Assembly (NCBI RefSeq): GCF_013761175.1
Contig: NZ_JACDUR010000002.1
Location: 998,816-1,062,815, forward strand
DNA: 64,000 nucleotides
DNA from: Nonomuraea soli
GTDB taxonomy: Bacteria; Actinomycetota; Actinomycetes; Streptosporangiales; Streptosporangiaceae
Direction: 5' to 3'
A program made the translations under genes and the position numbers. The notes below the pieces were generated by a model. It was not told the origin of the DNA. It saw only the letters and a program-made list of their open reading frames with translations, and did not search any database. Below, in pieces: positions 49,235 through 57,376 of this stretch (the stretch's first letter is position 1; every line of letters starts with the position of its first letter).

Positions 49235-49582
49235 TCAGTCGCGGGTGCTCAGCACCACGGCCACGTTGACCAGGGCGATCCCGATCCACACCACCATGAG
49301 CCCGACGAGGCCGGCCTTCTCCGAGGCGATGGCGGTGATCGGGATGCCGAAGATCAGCGAGCAGATCGCCACCGGCACGACCGTCCCGGCGCTGCCGCTC
49401 TGCTTCTTCTTGCTCTTCTTGCGCTGGCCGGCGACCTCGGAGGCCACCTTGGCGGCGATCACCTCGTCGAGGCGCGCGGCGAAGGACTCCACGAGGGCGT
49501 GCTCGTAGTCGGGACCGAGATCACGGCGGGCGTCCAAGGTGGCGTGCAGATCCTGGCGGATCTCGCCTCGCATGTCAGACAT
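49235..49582 (-). CDS. Small membrane protein, unknown
   Basis: A 115-residue protein: a helical, charged N-terminal half (residues about 5-55, coiled), a lysine-rich GQRKKSKKKQSG stretch and two C-terminal helices (VVPVAICSLIFGIPITAIAS; LVGLMVVWIGIALVNVAVVL). No family recognised. ATG at 49582 after GAAGG. It is divergent from the KANL3-like hydrolase gene. Confidence 0.55.
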   Translation of the reverse strand: MSDMRGEIRQDLHATLDARRDLGPDYEHALVESFAARLDEVIAAKVASEVAGQRKKSKKKQSGSAGTVVPVAICSLIFGIPITAIASEKAGLVGLMVVWIGIALVNVAVVLSTRD

Positions 49583-49636
49583 ACCTTCAATGTCGCAGAG
49601 GCTCGGCGGGCCGTCATCCATCTTTCGGAGGACCCT

Positions 49637-50260
49637 GTGACAGCATGGATGACCATGGAGATCGTCACGCCGCGCGGGCCCGCGCGGGTCGACCTGGACG
49701 AGACGCCGGAGCCGGGCCTGCTGCTCGTGCTGACCCACGGCTCCGCCGGCACGGTCGAGGCGCCCGACCTGCTCGCCGTGCGCGACGCCGCCCTGAAGGC
49801 GGGCATCAGCGTCGCCCGGGTCACCCAGCCCTTCCGGCTGGCCGGGGCGCGGGCGCCCGGCAGCCCGGAACGGCAGGACGAGGCCTGGGCCGTGGTGCTG
49901 GGGGCGCTGCGCGACCGTTTCCCGGGGGTGCCGGTCGTGCAGGGCGGGCGCAGCAACGGAGCGCGGGTCGCCTGCCGTACGGCCAGGGCGGTCGGCGCCG
50001 TGGCGGCGCTGGCTCTGGCCTTCCCCCTGCACCCGCCCGGCAGGCCGGAACGTTCCAGAGCCCAGGAGCTCAGGGACGCGGGGGTGGAGGTGCTGGTGAT
50101 CAATGGGGATCGTGACCCCTTCGGCATCCCCGACCCGGCCGACGCCACCCACCTGGTGGTGTTGCCGGGGGAGGGCCACGATCTCAAGAAGAACCCCGAA
50201 AAAGTCGGCGAGCTGGTCGCCGGGTGGATCGCGGACCGGATGGACTCCTGGGCCCGCTGA
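49637..50260 (+). CDS. KANL3/Tex30-like alpha/beta hydrolase
   Basis: A 207-residue protein with LLVLTHGSAGTVEAPDLLAV, the nucleophile elbow GGRSNGARVAC, and VLVINGDRDPFGIP and LPGEGHDLKKNPE supplying the acid and His; this matches the small KANL3/Tex30 hydrolases. Substrate unknown. GTG at 49637 with GGAGG five bases upstream. It converges with the DUF5999 gene four bases away. Confidence 0.85.
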   Translation: MTAWMTMEIVTPRGPARVDLDETPEPGLLLVLTHGSAGTVEAPDLLAVRDAALKAGISVARVTQPFRLAGARAPGSPERQDEAWAVVLGALRDRFPGVPVVQGGRSNGARVACRTARAVGAVAALALAFPLHPPGRPERSRAQELRDAGVEVLVINGDRDPFGIPDPADATHLVVLPGEGHDLKKNPEKVGELVAGWIADRMDSWAR

Positions 50261-50264
50261 TCCG

Positions 50265-50456
50265 TCAGATGGCGGCTGGCAGGGGCCGATGCGGGGCGAT
50301 CACAGCGCCGCTCGGCAACAGCTCACCGGTGTCCTCGAAGAGGACGACCCCGTTGCAGAGCAGGCTCCACCCCTGTTCGGGATGGCAGGCGAGGGTGCGC
50401 GCGGCCTCACGGTCGAGCGCGTCTGCCGGCGGACAGGCCGGGTCGTGCGGGCACAT
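50265..50456 (-). CDS. DUF5999 family small protein
   Basis: A 63-residue protein that matches the actinobacterial DUF5999 pattern: a CPHDPACPPADA metal-site-like start, then LDREAARTLACHPEQGWSLL and NGVVLFEDTGELLPSGAVIA. Function unknown. ATG at 50456 has GGAGG seven bases upstream; the open frame above it is not family sequence. A palindrome lies 65 bases upstream. Confidence 0.88.
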   Translation of the reverse strand: MCPHDPACPPADALDREAARTLACHPEQGWSLLCNGVVLFEDTGELLPSGAVIAPHRPLPAAI

Positions 50457-50520
50457 CGGCGTGCCTCCGATATCTCGTGGATGGATCCGGGCGCCAGACC
50501 CGGAAACAATAGGTCCTAGC

Positions 50521-50544
50521 AAGTGTGCGACGCAGGTCACACTT
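50521..50544. promoter_or_regulatory. Palindrome upstream of the DUF5999 gene (CRP-like arms)
   Basis: AAGTGTG and its complement CACACTT are separated by ten bases. The arms resemble a CRP-family site, but the spacing is two bases longer than the usual TGTGA-N6-TCACA. It lies upstream of the DUF5999 gene in the 50457-50704 gap, which otherwise holds no gene. Confidence 0.45.
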
Positions 50545-50627
50545 CCCGACATAGTCCGTTAGGACGGTTGAAGGAGGAGGTTTGCCGGGGCGGATGTGAC
50601 CTAACACACAGAGTGCCCATCCGGAAG

Positions 50628-50670
50628 GCCCGCTCCAACGGCAACACGCCGACAAAGCGGGCTGTTTCTT
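50628..50670 (+). terminator. Hairpin with T-rich tail in a gene-free gap
   Basis: GCCCGCT (50628-50634) pairs with AGCGGGC (50656-50662), enclosing an inner CGGC/GCCG stem, and is followed by TGTTTCTTT. It reads as a plus-strand terminator, but no plus-strand gene lies close upstream. It may end a small RNA or read-through. Confidence 0.35.
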
Positions 50671-50704
50671 TGGCAGTCCTTGCTGGACCGCGCCTCGCTC
50701 CCGC

Positions 50705-51265
50705 TCAGCCGCCGAGCCCGCGCAGGAGCGCGTCGAGTCCGCGCTCGAAGTCGGCGTCGGCGCCCGCGTCGCGCCTGGTCCAGGTGTCGACCTCGGGATC
50801 GGCCCACCCGGAGGCCTGCACCTCGACGGCCACGCTGCCGAAGACGAAGGCGCGCAGCGACCGTACGGCGTCGGCGGCGTCGCCGAGCCCCAGCTCGCCG
50901 AGCTGGTCGACCTGCTCGCGGATGGCCAGCGCGGTAGCCCCTTTGGGTGGTTTGGTGAGTGCCAGCGCGAGGACGCCGGGGTGTTCGCGCAGTGCCTCGC
51001 GCCCGGCGTGGCACCAGGCCCTGGCCGTCTCCTGCCAGGTCGGGCCGCGCTCGACCTGGACCGCGGTGACGTGCTCGGCCAGGGCGTCCATGAGCGCCTC
51101 CTTGCCGCGGGGCAGGTGGTGGTAGATGGCCATCGCCTCGACCTCCAGCGCGTCGCCGAGCCTGCGCATGGTGAGCCTTCGCAGGCCCTGGCTGTCGGCG
51201 ATGTGGAGCGCGGCGTCGATGATGCGCTCGCGGGAGAGCGGGACGGGCGGTCGCTTGGCAGGCAT
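50705..51265 (-). CDS. TetR family transcriptional regulator
   Basis: A 186-residue TetR protein: HTH (RRLTMRRLGDALEVEAMAIY, HHLPRGKEALMDALAEHV) and a helical ligand domain (residues about 75-186). The ATG at 51265 fits the family; an ATG at 51274 would add three residues. An inverted repeat covers this start region. Neighbouring targets are unclear: the next gene on the other strand starts 157 bases away. Confidence 0.85.
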   Translation of the reverse strand: MPAKRPPVPLSRERIIDAALHIADSQGLRRLTMRRLGDALEVEAMAIYHHLPRGKEALMDALAEHVTAVQVERGPTWQETARAWCHAGREALREHPGVLALALTKPPKGATALAIREQVDQLGELGLGDAADAVRSLRAFVFGSVAVEVQASGWADPEVDTWTRRDAGADADFERGLDALLRGLGG

Positions 51266-51283
51266 GGTGATCATCCTGCCAAG
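51254..51283. promoter_or_regulatory. Inverted repeat over the TetR start codons
   Basis: CTTGGCAGG (51254-51262) and CCTGCCAAG (51275-51283) are exact complements 12 bases apart and enclose both candidate start codons. It may be the regulator's own operator or an RNA hairpin hiding the start. The first arm is also coding. Confidence 0.4.
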
Positions 51284-51421
51284 CGGGACATTACTTTGTA
51301 AAGGCGCCGCGCCGGTGGTGACCGCTCCGGCCGGGCCACGACACGTGCCGCCTGCGGGGAGGGCTAGGCTTTGTCTGGTACCGGCCCTGGTATCGGCAAG
51401 GTGAAAGGCAGAGGAAGTCCC

Positions 51422-51808
51422 ATGGCGTTTTTCCGTCCGCGGGTCAGCCGCGAGGCCGAGGTCCGCTTCCACGCGGATCAGGAGATCTCGCAGAGCTTCC
51501 CCGAGTCGCTCGACAAGGCCCGTACGGCCGAGCAGCGGGTGCGCGAGCTGCAGGCGGCGCACGCCGACGAGGTCGAGCTGCGCGAGGCCGGGCTGGCTCT
51601 GGACAGGGCGCTGACCGAGGCGCTGAGGGCTGCCGAGGCGGGCCAGCGCGCGACCTTCGGCGTGAAGGCCTACGACGACCGGATCGCCCGGCGCAAGGCC
51701 AAGGCGACGCCCAAGGGCGCGATGTGGACCTCCGAGGTCGACCGGCTGCGCACGCTGCGTGAGCAGAACCGGCTGACCGGAATCCCGCGGGTGCCCGCGG
51801 TGCGCTGA
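51422..51808 (+). CDS. Unknown protein, helical and charged
   Basis: A 128-residue soluble, strongly charged protein, mostly helix and coiled coil between residues 30 and 80 (KARTAEQRVRELQAAHADEV), with a basic region after (DDRIARRKAKATPKG). No family recognised. ATG at 51422 after AGAGGAAG. It ends in a strong terminator. Confidence 0.55.
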   Translation: MAFFRPRVSREAEVRFHADQEISQSFPESLDKARTAEQRVRELQAAHADEVELREAGLALDRALTEALRAAEAGQRATFGVKAYDDRIARRKAKATPKGAMWTSEVDRLRTLREQNRLTGIPRVPAVR

Positions 51809-51818
51809 GCGTGACGTG

Positions 51819-51848
51819 AGGCCGCCTCCTGGGCTCAGGGGGCGGCCT
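51819..51848 (+). terminator. Terminator after the charged helical protein
   Basis: A 13-bp stem (AGGCCGCCTCCTG with partner, one T-G wobble) around loop GGCT lies ten bases after the stop. Confidence 0.8.
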
Positions 51849-51922
51849 TCCGTGTGTCCGGGCCCCGGAGCCCTTCCGTGTGTCCGGGCCCGGAGCCCTT
51901 CCGTGTGTCCGGGCCCGGAGCC
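51847..51922. repeat. Three tandem 25-26-base repeats
   Basis: CTTCCGTGTGTCCGGGCC followed by (C)CGGAGCC occurs at 51847-51872, 51873-51897 and 51898-51922, the second and third identical and the first with one extra C. Each holds CCGGGCCCGG or near. It begins inside the terminator's right arm. No coding sense in this stretch (51809-52038). Confidence 0.85.
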
Positions 51923-52038
51923 GCCGCTGCCGGTGCCCCGGGGGCCGGGCCGGATGGAAGCACGGCCCTTCCGGGCACGTCACCGTCGCGGTGGGCGCCC
52001 GCCGCGACGGTGAACGGCAGGCCGGACCGCCCGGCGGA

Positions 52039-53028
52039 TCACGCCTGGTCCGCACTCCCGGAGATCTGCGGCTTCGCGTGTTTCCGCGTGGCGCTTCGCA
52101 GCTCCGCCGCGAGCAGCCGCGCGGTCTCGGTGAGCGCGTCCACCAGCACTCGCGCTTCACGGCTGACCGAGCGGTCCGCCGGGAGGGTGATGCCGATCGC
52201 GCGAGGGACGGTGTCGAGATGAAGCGGAAGCATGTCCAGCAAGTCGTCACGCACCCCGATGAGCATGGGCAGGGGCGCGATCGAGTCGGTCTGCAGGACG
52301 ATCTCGCGCGACGTCAGGAGGGTGGAGCACTCGGTGATGTCGCGTGGCGCCTTGAGGCCGGCGGTCGCGAACATCTCGTCGAGCTCGGTCCGCAGGGTGC
52401 TCGGCTGCAGGGGCAATATCCACGGATAGGACAACAGGTCGGCGAGTCGCGGGGTCACCGACAACGCCGGGTGGCCGCGGCGAACCACGGCTCGCACCGC
52501 CTCGTCGTAAAGCCTGATGTGGTGGAGCGCTCCACGGTAGGTTCCGGGGTCCAGCCGGCCCACCAGCAGGTCGATCTCGCTGCGCTGCAAGCTGGTGGCC
52601 AGGACCTCCGCGGTGCCCTCCACCACGGAGACCGAGATCTCGGGATGCGTCCGCTTGATCGCGACGACGGCTTGGGGCAGCAGGGCGTAGGCGCCGGCCA
52701 GGTTGGTCCCCACCCGTAGCGGCCGCGGGCCTCCGTGGCGTACCTCCTCGATCTGCTCGGACGCCCGGCGCAGGCTCCCCAGCGCCGATCTGGCCCGTTC
52801 GATCAGGATCTCCCCGGCTGCCGTGGGGAGCACACCTCGGGGCCCGCGTACGAACAGGGCCATGCCGATGAGCTCCTCGAGCTCATGGACGCTGCGCGTG
52901 ACCGCCGGCTGCGACACGTAGAGGGCCTGGGCGGCCCTCACGAAGGACCCTTCGTCGGCGATCGTCACGAGAAGGCTCAGATGGCGCAACTTCAGTCGAC
53001 CGCCGAACGGCTGCTGGGCCTCCACCAC
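52039..53028 (-). CDS. LysR family regulator of the catabolic cluster
   Basis: A 329-residue LysR protein: N-terminal winged helix (LRHLSLLVTIADEGSFVRAA, QALYVSQPAVTRSVHELEEL) and a type 2 periplasmic-binding-like effector domain resembling the GbpR/PcaQ group. It is divergent from the cyclase-family gene that opens the cluster and is very likely its activator, responding to a pathway compound. GTG start at 53028. Confidence 0.87.
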   Translation of the reverse strand: MVEAQQPFGGRLKLRHLSLLVTIADEGSFVRAAQALYVSQPAVTRSVHELEELIGMALFVRGPRGVLPTAAGEILIERARSALGSLRRASEQIEEVRHGGPRPLRVGTNLAGAYALLPQAVVAIKRTHPEISVSVVEGTAEVLATSLQRSEIDLLVGRLDPGTYRGALHHIRLYDEAVRAVVRRGHPALSVTPRLADLLSYPWILPLQPSTLRTELDEMFATAGLKAPRDITECSTLLTSREIVLQTDSIAPLPMLIGVRDDLLDMLPLHLDTVPRAIGITLPADRSVSREARVLVDALTETARLLAAELRSATRKHAKPQISGSADQA

Positions 53029-53066
53029 TCCGACCTCGTCTCCAGGGCTCCGTCGATGGCGTGAGC

Positions 53067-53107
53067 GTATACCGTGGGTCGCCAGGCATACCCGTGGGGT
53101 TATACCC
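53067..53107. promoter_or_regulatory. ATACC repeats, candidate LysR binding region
   Basis: GTATACC, GCATACCC and TTATACCC occur with ATACC starting at 53069, 53088 and 53103 in the divergent gap between the LysR gene and the cluster, and GGGTTATACCC (53097-53107) is a short palindrome. Such clustered half-sites fit a LysR tetramer; the true recognition site is not proven. Confidence 0.4.
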
Positions 53108-53160
53108 AGGCCCGCTTTAGCATTGGTGGTCGGCGTCCCACCGCGCGCAGGATTCTCGGC

Positions 53161-53961
53161 ATGAATCCTCCGGCCCTCCAGCCCTCGAACTGGAGCGACG
53201 CCCTCGTGTCCGGCGCCTTCACCGTCGTCGACCTGACGGCGCAGCTCTCCTCGGCGACCCCGGTCCTTCCCCTCCCCGAGGGGATGGCCCCCATCCCGCG
53301 CTTCGAGCTGGAAGAGCTAGCCAGGTACGACGAGCGCGGCGAGACCTCCTACCAGAACGGCATCCACACCGGCGAGCACGTCGGCACCCACTTCGACGCG
53401 CCCTGCCACTGGGTGACCGGCATCGAGCACGGCGACGTCTCCCAAGTGCCGGTGGAGCGCCTGGTCGGACCCGCCGTGGTCATCGACAAGAGCGCCGAGG
53501 TCGCGCGGGACCCCGACTACCTGCTCACCGTCGAGGACGTGCGGGCGTGGGAGCGGGCGCACGGAACGCTGCCGGCGGGCTGGCTCCTCTACCGCACCGG
53601 CTGGGCCGCCCGGTCCCACGATCAGGACCTGTTCCTGAACGCCGACGACCGCGGACCGCACACCCCCGGGGTGACGCCGGAATGCGCCAGATGGCTCGCC
53701 GAGGAGAGCGACATCGTCGGGTTCGGTGTCGAGACCGTCGGCACCGACGCCGGCCAGGCCTTCGGCTTCGATCTGGCCTTCCCCGTGCACACCCACCTCC
53801 TGGGCGCGGGCAAGTACGGCATCACCCAGCTGCAGAACCTCGACCTGCTTCCCGTGACCGGCACGTTGATCGTGGTCGCCCCGCTCCCCATCGTGGGCGG
53901 ATCGGGCAGCCCCGCTCGCGTCCTCGCGCTGGTTCCCGGCAACGTCTCGGAAGTGAACTGA
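53161..53961 (+). CDS. Cyclase family protein (kynurenine formamidase-like)
   Basis: A 266-residue protein with the metal-binding HTGEHVGTHFDAPCHW (HxGTHxDxPxH) of the cyclase/kynurenine formamidase fold and VGFGVETVGTDAGQ. It would hydrolyse an amide, ester or cyclic compound with zinc or manganese. ATG at 53161; the frame above is not family sequence. Its stop overlaps the ThDP enzyme's ATG by one base. Confidence 0.88.
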   Translation: MNPPALQPSNWSDALVSGAFTVVDLTAQLSSATPVLPLPEGMAPIPRFELEELARYDERGETSYQNGIHTGEHVGTHFDAPCHWVTGIEHGDVSQVPVERLVGPAVVIDKSAEVARDPDYLLTVEDVRAWERAHGTLPAGWLLYRTGWAARSHDQDLFLNADDRGPHTPGVTPECARWLAEESDIVGFGVETVGTDAGQAFGFDLAFPVHTHLLGAGKYGITQLQNLDLLPVTGTLIVVAPLPIVGGSGSPARVLALVPGNVSEVN

Positions 53962-55604
53962 TGCTGGTTCGTGAAGCGATCGGCGAGCAGCTCGCCGCCC
54001 TCGGGGTCCGGGCCGCCTTCGGTGTGGTCGGAAGCGGCAACTTCCACTACACCAACGCGCTCATGGAGCACGGAGCCCGATTCGTCGCGGCCCGCCACGA
54101 AGGTGGGGCGGCCACGATGGCCGACGCCTACGCCCGGATGTCCGGGGAGGTCGCCGTCCTCTCGCTCCACCAGGGCTGCGGATACACCAACGCGCTCACC
54201 GGAATCGCCGAAGCGGCCAAGAGCAGGACGCCCTTGCTCGTCCTGACCGCCGAGGCGACCGAGCCCACCTCCAACTTCTTCATCGACCAGGCCGGTATGG
54301 CCGAGGGCGCCGGGGCGCTCGCCATGCGGGTGCGCTCGCCGGAGACGGCCCTGGTGGACGTCGCCCGGGCCTACGCGGCCTGCAAGCACCAGCGGCGCAC
54401 CGTGGTGCTCAACGTTCCCATCGACGTCCAGGACATGGAGCTTCCGGCCCATGCCCGCCGGCGCACGTTCGCCCCCCTCGGGCTGCCCCAGCCCGCGCCC
54501 GAGGACATCGCCCGCTTCGCCGAGCTGATCCGGTCCGCCGAGCGGCCGGTCTTCGTGGCGGGCCGCGGCAGCCGGGCGGACGGCGCGAAGCAGGCACTCC
54601 GGGAGCTGGCGGCCGCCTCGGGTGCGCTGCTCGCCACCTCCGCCGTCGCGCGGGGACTCTTCAACGACGACCCCTGGGGCATCGACGTGTCCGGCGGTTT
54701 CAGCTCCCCACTGACCGCCGAGCTCGTCAGCGGTGCGGACCTCGTCGTCGGTTTCGGATGCGCGCTGAACATGTGGACGATGCGGCACGGGAAGCTGATC
54801 GGCGAGCACACCAAGGTCGTCCAGGTCGACATCGACCCCGAGGCCATCGGCCGCAACCGCGACGTGGACCTCGGCCTGTGGGGCGGCGTCGCGGAAACCG
54901 CTCGCGCCACCACGGCGGCGCTGGCTCACACGGCCGGCGGTGACCGCCGCGGCTACCGCACGCCCGAGGTGGGCCAGCGCATCCGAACCTCGCTGCGCTG
55001 GAACCAGGTGGACTTCACCGACCGGTCGGCCGACGGGCGGATCGATCCCCGCACCCTGTCGATGGAGCTCAACCGGATCCTTCCCCGCGAGCGGATCGTG
55101 TCCGTGGACTCCGGCAACTTCCTGGGCTACCCGAGCATGTACCTCGACGTCCCTGACGAGTACGGCTTCTGCTTCACCCAGGCGTTCCAGTCGGTCGGGC
55201 TGGGCCTGGCCACCGGCCTCGGCGCCGCGCTCGCCCAACCCGGCCGGTTGCCCGTCGTCGGCGTGGGAGACGGCGGATTCCTGATGGGTATCACCGAGCT
55301 CGAGACCGCGGTCCGGCTCGCGGTGCCCCTTCTCGTGGTGATCTACAACGACGCCATGTACGGCGCCGAGGTGCACCACTTCGGATTCGACGGCCCGCCA
55401 CTGGACGCCGTGGTCTTCCCCGACAGCGACCTCGCCGCGATCGCGCGTGGCCACGGATGCGAGGCGATCACCGTCCGGGAGGCGGCGGATCTCTCGCCGG
55501 TCAAGGACTGGATCTCGTCCGGTCCGAGTCGCCCGATGATCATCGACGCCAAGGTGCTCTCGCGCGAGGGCTCGTGGTGGCTGCAGGAGGCGTTCGGCCA
55601 CTGA
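53961..55604 (+). CDS. Thiamine-diphosphate-dependent decarboxylase/lyase-like enzyme
   Basis: A 547-residue ThDP enzyme: the catalytic glutamate in FVAARHEGGAATMADAYAR, the central domain, and the cofactor site VGDGGFLMGITELETAVRLA followed by YNDAMYG. It fits the benzoylformate decarboxylase/acetolactate synthase superfamily, but the weakly conserved middle does not say which reaction. In this cluster it may decarboxylate a 2-oxo acid. ATG overlaps the cyclase stop. Confidence 0.85.
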   Translation: MLVREAIGEQLAALGVRAAFGVVGSGNFHYTNALMEHGARFVAARHEGGAATMADAYARMSGEVAVLSLHQGCGYTNALTGIAEAAKSRTPLLVLTAEATEPTSNFFIDQAGMAEGAGALAMRVRSPETALVDVARAYAACKHQRRTVVLNVPIDVQDMELPAHARRRTFAPLGLPQPAPEDIARFAELIRSAERPVFVAGRGSRADGAKQALRELAAASGALLATSAVARGLFNDDPWGIDVSGGFSSPLTAELVSGADLVVGFGCALNMWTMRHGKLIGEHTKVVQVDIDPEAIGRNRDVDLGLWGGVAETARATTAALAHTAGGDRRGYRTPEVGQRIRTSLRWNQVDFTDRSADGRIDPRTLSMELNRILPRERIVSVDSGNFLGYPSMYLDVPDEYGFCFTQAFQSVGLGLATGLGAALAQPGRLPVVGVGDGGFLMGITELETAVRLAVPLLVVIYNDAMYGAEVHHFGFDGPPLDAVVFPDSDLAAIARGHGCEAITVREAADLSPVKDWISSGPSRPMIIDAKVLSREGSWWLQEAFGH

Positions 55605-55629
55605 GCCGGATGCGAGGTCTGGAGGAGAC

Positions 55630-56544
55630 ATGAAGAGCAGGCAGCCGGCGGTGCTGACCGCGACCGCGACCGAGACCGCGACCGAGAATGAGACCGAGAC
55701 CGTCAGTGTGACCCCACGCGCCGGCGACGGCGCCACGAGCCCGCTCCGGCGGGTGCTTGGCAGTGACCGGATCATCGAACGCTCCATCATCGCCGCACGC
55801 GGCGTGGCGGGGGTGCTGGGCTTCCTCGCCCTGTGGGAGGTGGTCGCCAGGTACGACCTGCTGCCTCGCGACGTGCTGCCCGCCGCGTCGACGACCTTGG
55901 CGAGCTCGGCCGGGCTCCTCGTCGACCCGACCTTCCTCGGCCAGATAGGCGCCACCCTGTGGGCGGCCTTCGTCGGCTACGCCCTGGCCTTGGTGATCGC
56001 GGTGCCGGCGGGACTGGTTCTCGGCCTCTCCGACCGGTTGCACGCGGCCACCGCCACCGTGGTCGAGCTGCTCCGGCCACTGCCGCCCGTCGGGCTGGTC
56101 CCTCTGCTGGTGCTCGTGGCCGGTCAGGGACTGGAGATGAAGGCGGTCGTGGTGGCCATCGGGTGCGTCTGGCCGTTGCTCGTCAACACCATTCACGGCG
56201 TTCACTCCACGGACGGCACGGCGCGGGCCACCGCACGCTCGTTCGGCTGGTCACGGCGAACGGTCGCCCTGCGTGTCGTATGGCCCTCCGCCGTGCCCTC
56301 GGTGCTGACCGGTGTGAGGATCACCGCCTCCGTGGCGCTCATCCTGTGCGTCGGCGCGGAGTTCATCGGGGGGAGCCGCGATGGGCTCGGCAGCTGGCTG
56401 CTCCAGCAGAGCATGCTCCCGGGAGGAATCGACACCGTCTGCGCGGGTGTCGTCATCGCCGGAGCACTCGGGCTCCTGGTCAACGCCGCGGTCACCGTAC
56501 TCGAACGCCGCTTCGCCGGCTGGGCACACCGGGAGGATTCGTGA
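55630..56544 (+). CDS. ABC importer permease, NitT/TauT family
   Basis: A 304-residue permease with about six helices after a 45-residue N-terminal tail rich in alternating Thr/Glu/Ala. The EAA loop reads ARATARSFGWSRRTVALRVV. TauC/SsuC-like; substrate read only from context. ATG 55630 after GAGGAGAC. Its stop overlaps the next permease's GTG. Confidence 0.88.
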   Translation: MKSRQPAVLTATATETATENETETVSVTPRAGDGATSPLRRVLGSDRIIERSIIAARGVAGVLGFLALWEVVARYDLLPRDVLPAASTTLASSAGLLVDPTFLGQIGATLWAAFVGYALALVIAVPAGLVLGLSDRLHAATATVVELLRPLPPVGLVPLLVLVAGQGLEMKAVVVAIGCVWPLLVNTIHGVHSTDGTARATARSFGWSRRTVALRVVWPSAVPSVLTGVRITASVALILCVGAEFIGGSRDGLGSWLLQQSMLPGGIDTVCAGVVIAGALGLLVNAAVTVLERRFAGWAHREDS

Positions 56545-57356
56545 ACACCTCGGTCAAGAGCAACGAACGTGTCCTTCGCATCGCCGTGGGCTGGGGCGCC
56601 GCGGTCCTGCTGCTACTCGCGTGGCAGCTCGCGACGGCCCGATCGCAATCGCTGTTCTTCCCCACACCGCTGGAGATCTTCGACGACCTGCGGGAGCGGT
56701 GGTTCTCCGACGGTCTGTCCGGCGGCATCGTGACCGACGCCTTCTTCGTCGACATCACACCGAGTCTCGAGCGTCTCCTCCTCGGCCTGCTGATCGCGTG
56801 GTCGATCGGCACCACGCTCGGCGTGCTCCTCGGCCGGGTCCCGGTCGTCGCCCACACCGTCGAGCCGATCCTGCACTTCATGCGGGCACTGCCCGGGCCG
56901 GTGCTGCTTCCGCTGGCGCTCGTCCTGGTCGGAACCGGGACGACGATGCGGGTCTCGCTGATCGCCTTCGGCGCCGTGTGGCCGGTCCTCTTCAACACCT
57001 ACAGCGCCGTACGGCGAGTGCCGGAGGGCTATGTCGAGACGGCCCGTGTGGCGCGGGTCTCCCGGGTGCGCGTCCTGTTCCAGGTGATCCTGCCCTCGGC
57101 CGGCTCGGGCATCTTCGCCGGCATCCGCATCTCGACATCGCTGGGCATCATCCTGCTCATCGCCTCGGAGCTGGTCGCCGCCTCCGACGGCATCGGATTC
57201 GGTCTCACCCAGGCCCAGCGTTCCTTCCAGTTCCTGCCCATGTGGTCGTTCATCGTCGCCCTGTCGCTGCTCGGCTACCTGTCCAACCTCGTCCTGACGG
57301 GGATCGAGTCCGGCGTCCTTCGCTGGCACCGCCTTCACATGTCAGTCCAGGACTGA
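56541..57356 (+). CDS. ABC importer permease 2, NitT/TauT family
   Basis: A 271-residue permease, six helices, EAA loop EGYVETARVARVSRVRVLFQ and later FAGIRISTSLGIILLIASEL. A second permease of the same importer; heteromeric pairs are less common than homodimers in this family. GTG at 56541 (GTGA overlap). Confidence 0.88.
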   Translation: MNTSVKSNERVLRIAVGWGAAVLLLLAWQLATARSQSLFFPTPLEIFDDLRERWFSDGLSGGIVTDAFFVDITPSLERLLLGLLIAWSIGTTLGVLLGRVPVVAHTVEPILHFMRALPGPVLLPLALVLVGTGTTMRVSLIAFGAVWPVLFNTYSAVRRVPEGYVETARVARVSRVRVLFQVILPSAGSGIFAGIRISTSLGIILLIASELVAASDGIGFGLTQAQRSFQFLPMWSFIVALSLLGYLSNLVLTGIESGVLRWHRLHMSVQD

Positions 57357-57376
57357 CCCGCCAGAAAGGCTGCGCG

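Noticed and set aside
50521..50544. Calling the DUF5999 palindrome a true CRP site
   Set aside because: Arm spacing is two bases longer than the usual TGTGA-N6-TCACA, so only a palindrome is reported.
51809..52038. A gene in the stretch after the terminator
   Set aside because: The open frames there come from the tandem repeats and GC bias; no ribosome-binding site or domain.
53961..55604. Assigning the ThDP enzyme as acetolactate synthase (ilvB)
   Set aside because: No regulatory subunit or branched-chain gene nearby, and the cluster context is catabolic; left as a decarboxylase-like enzyme.
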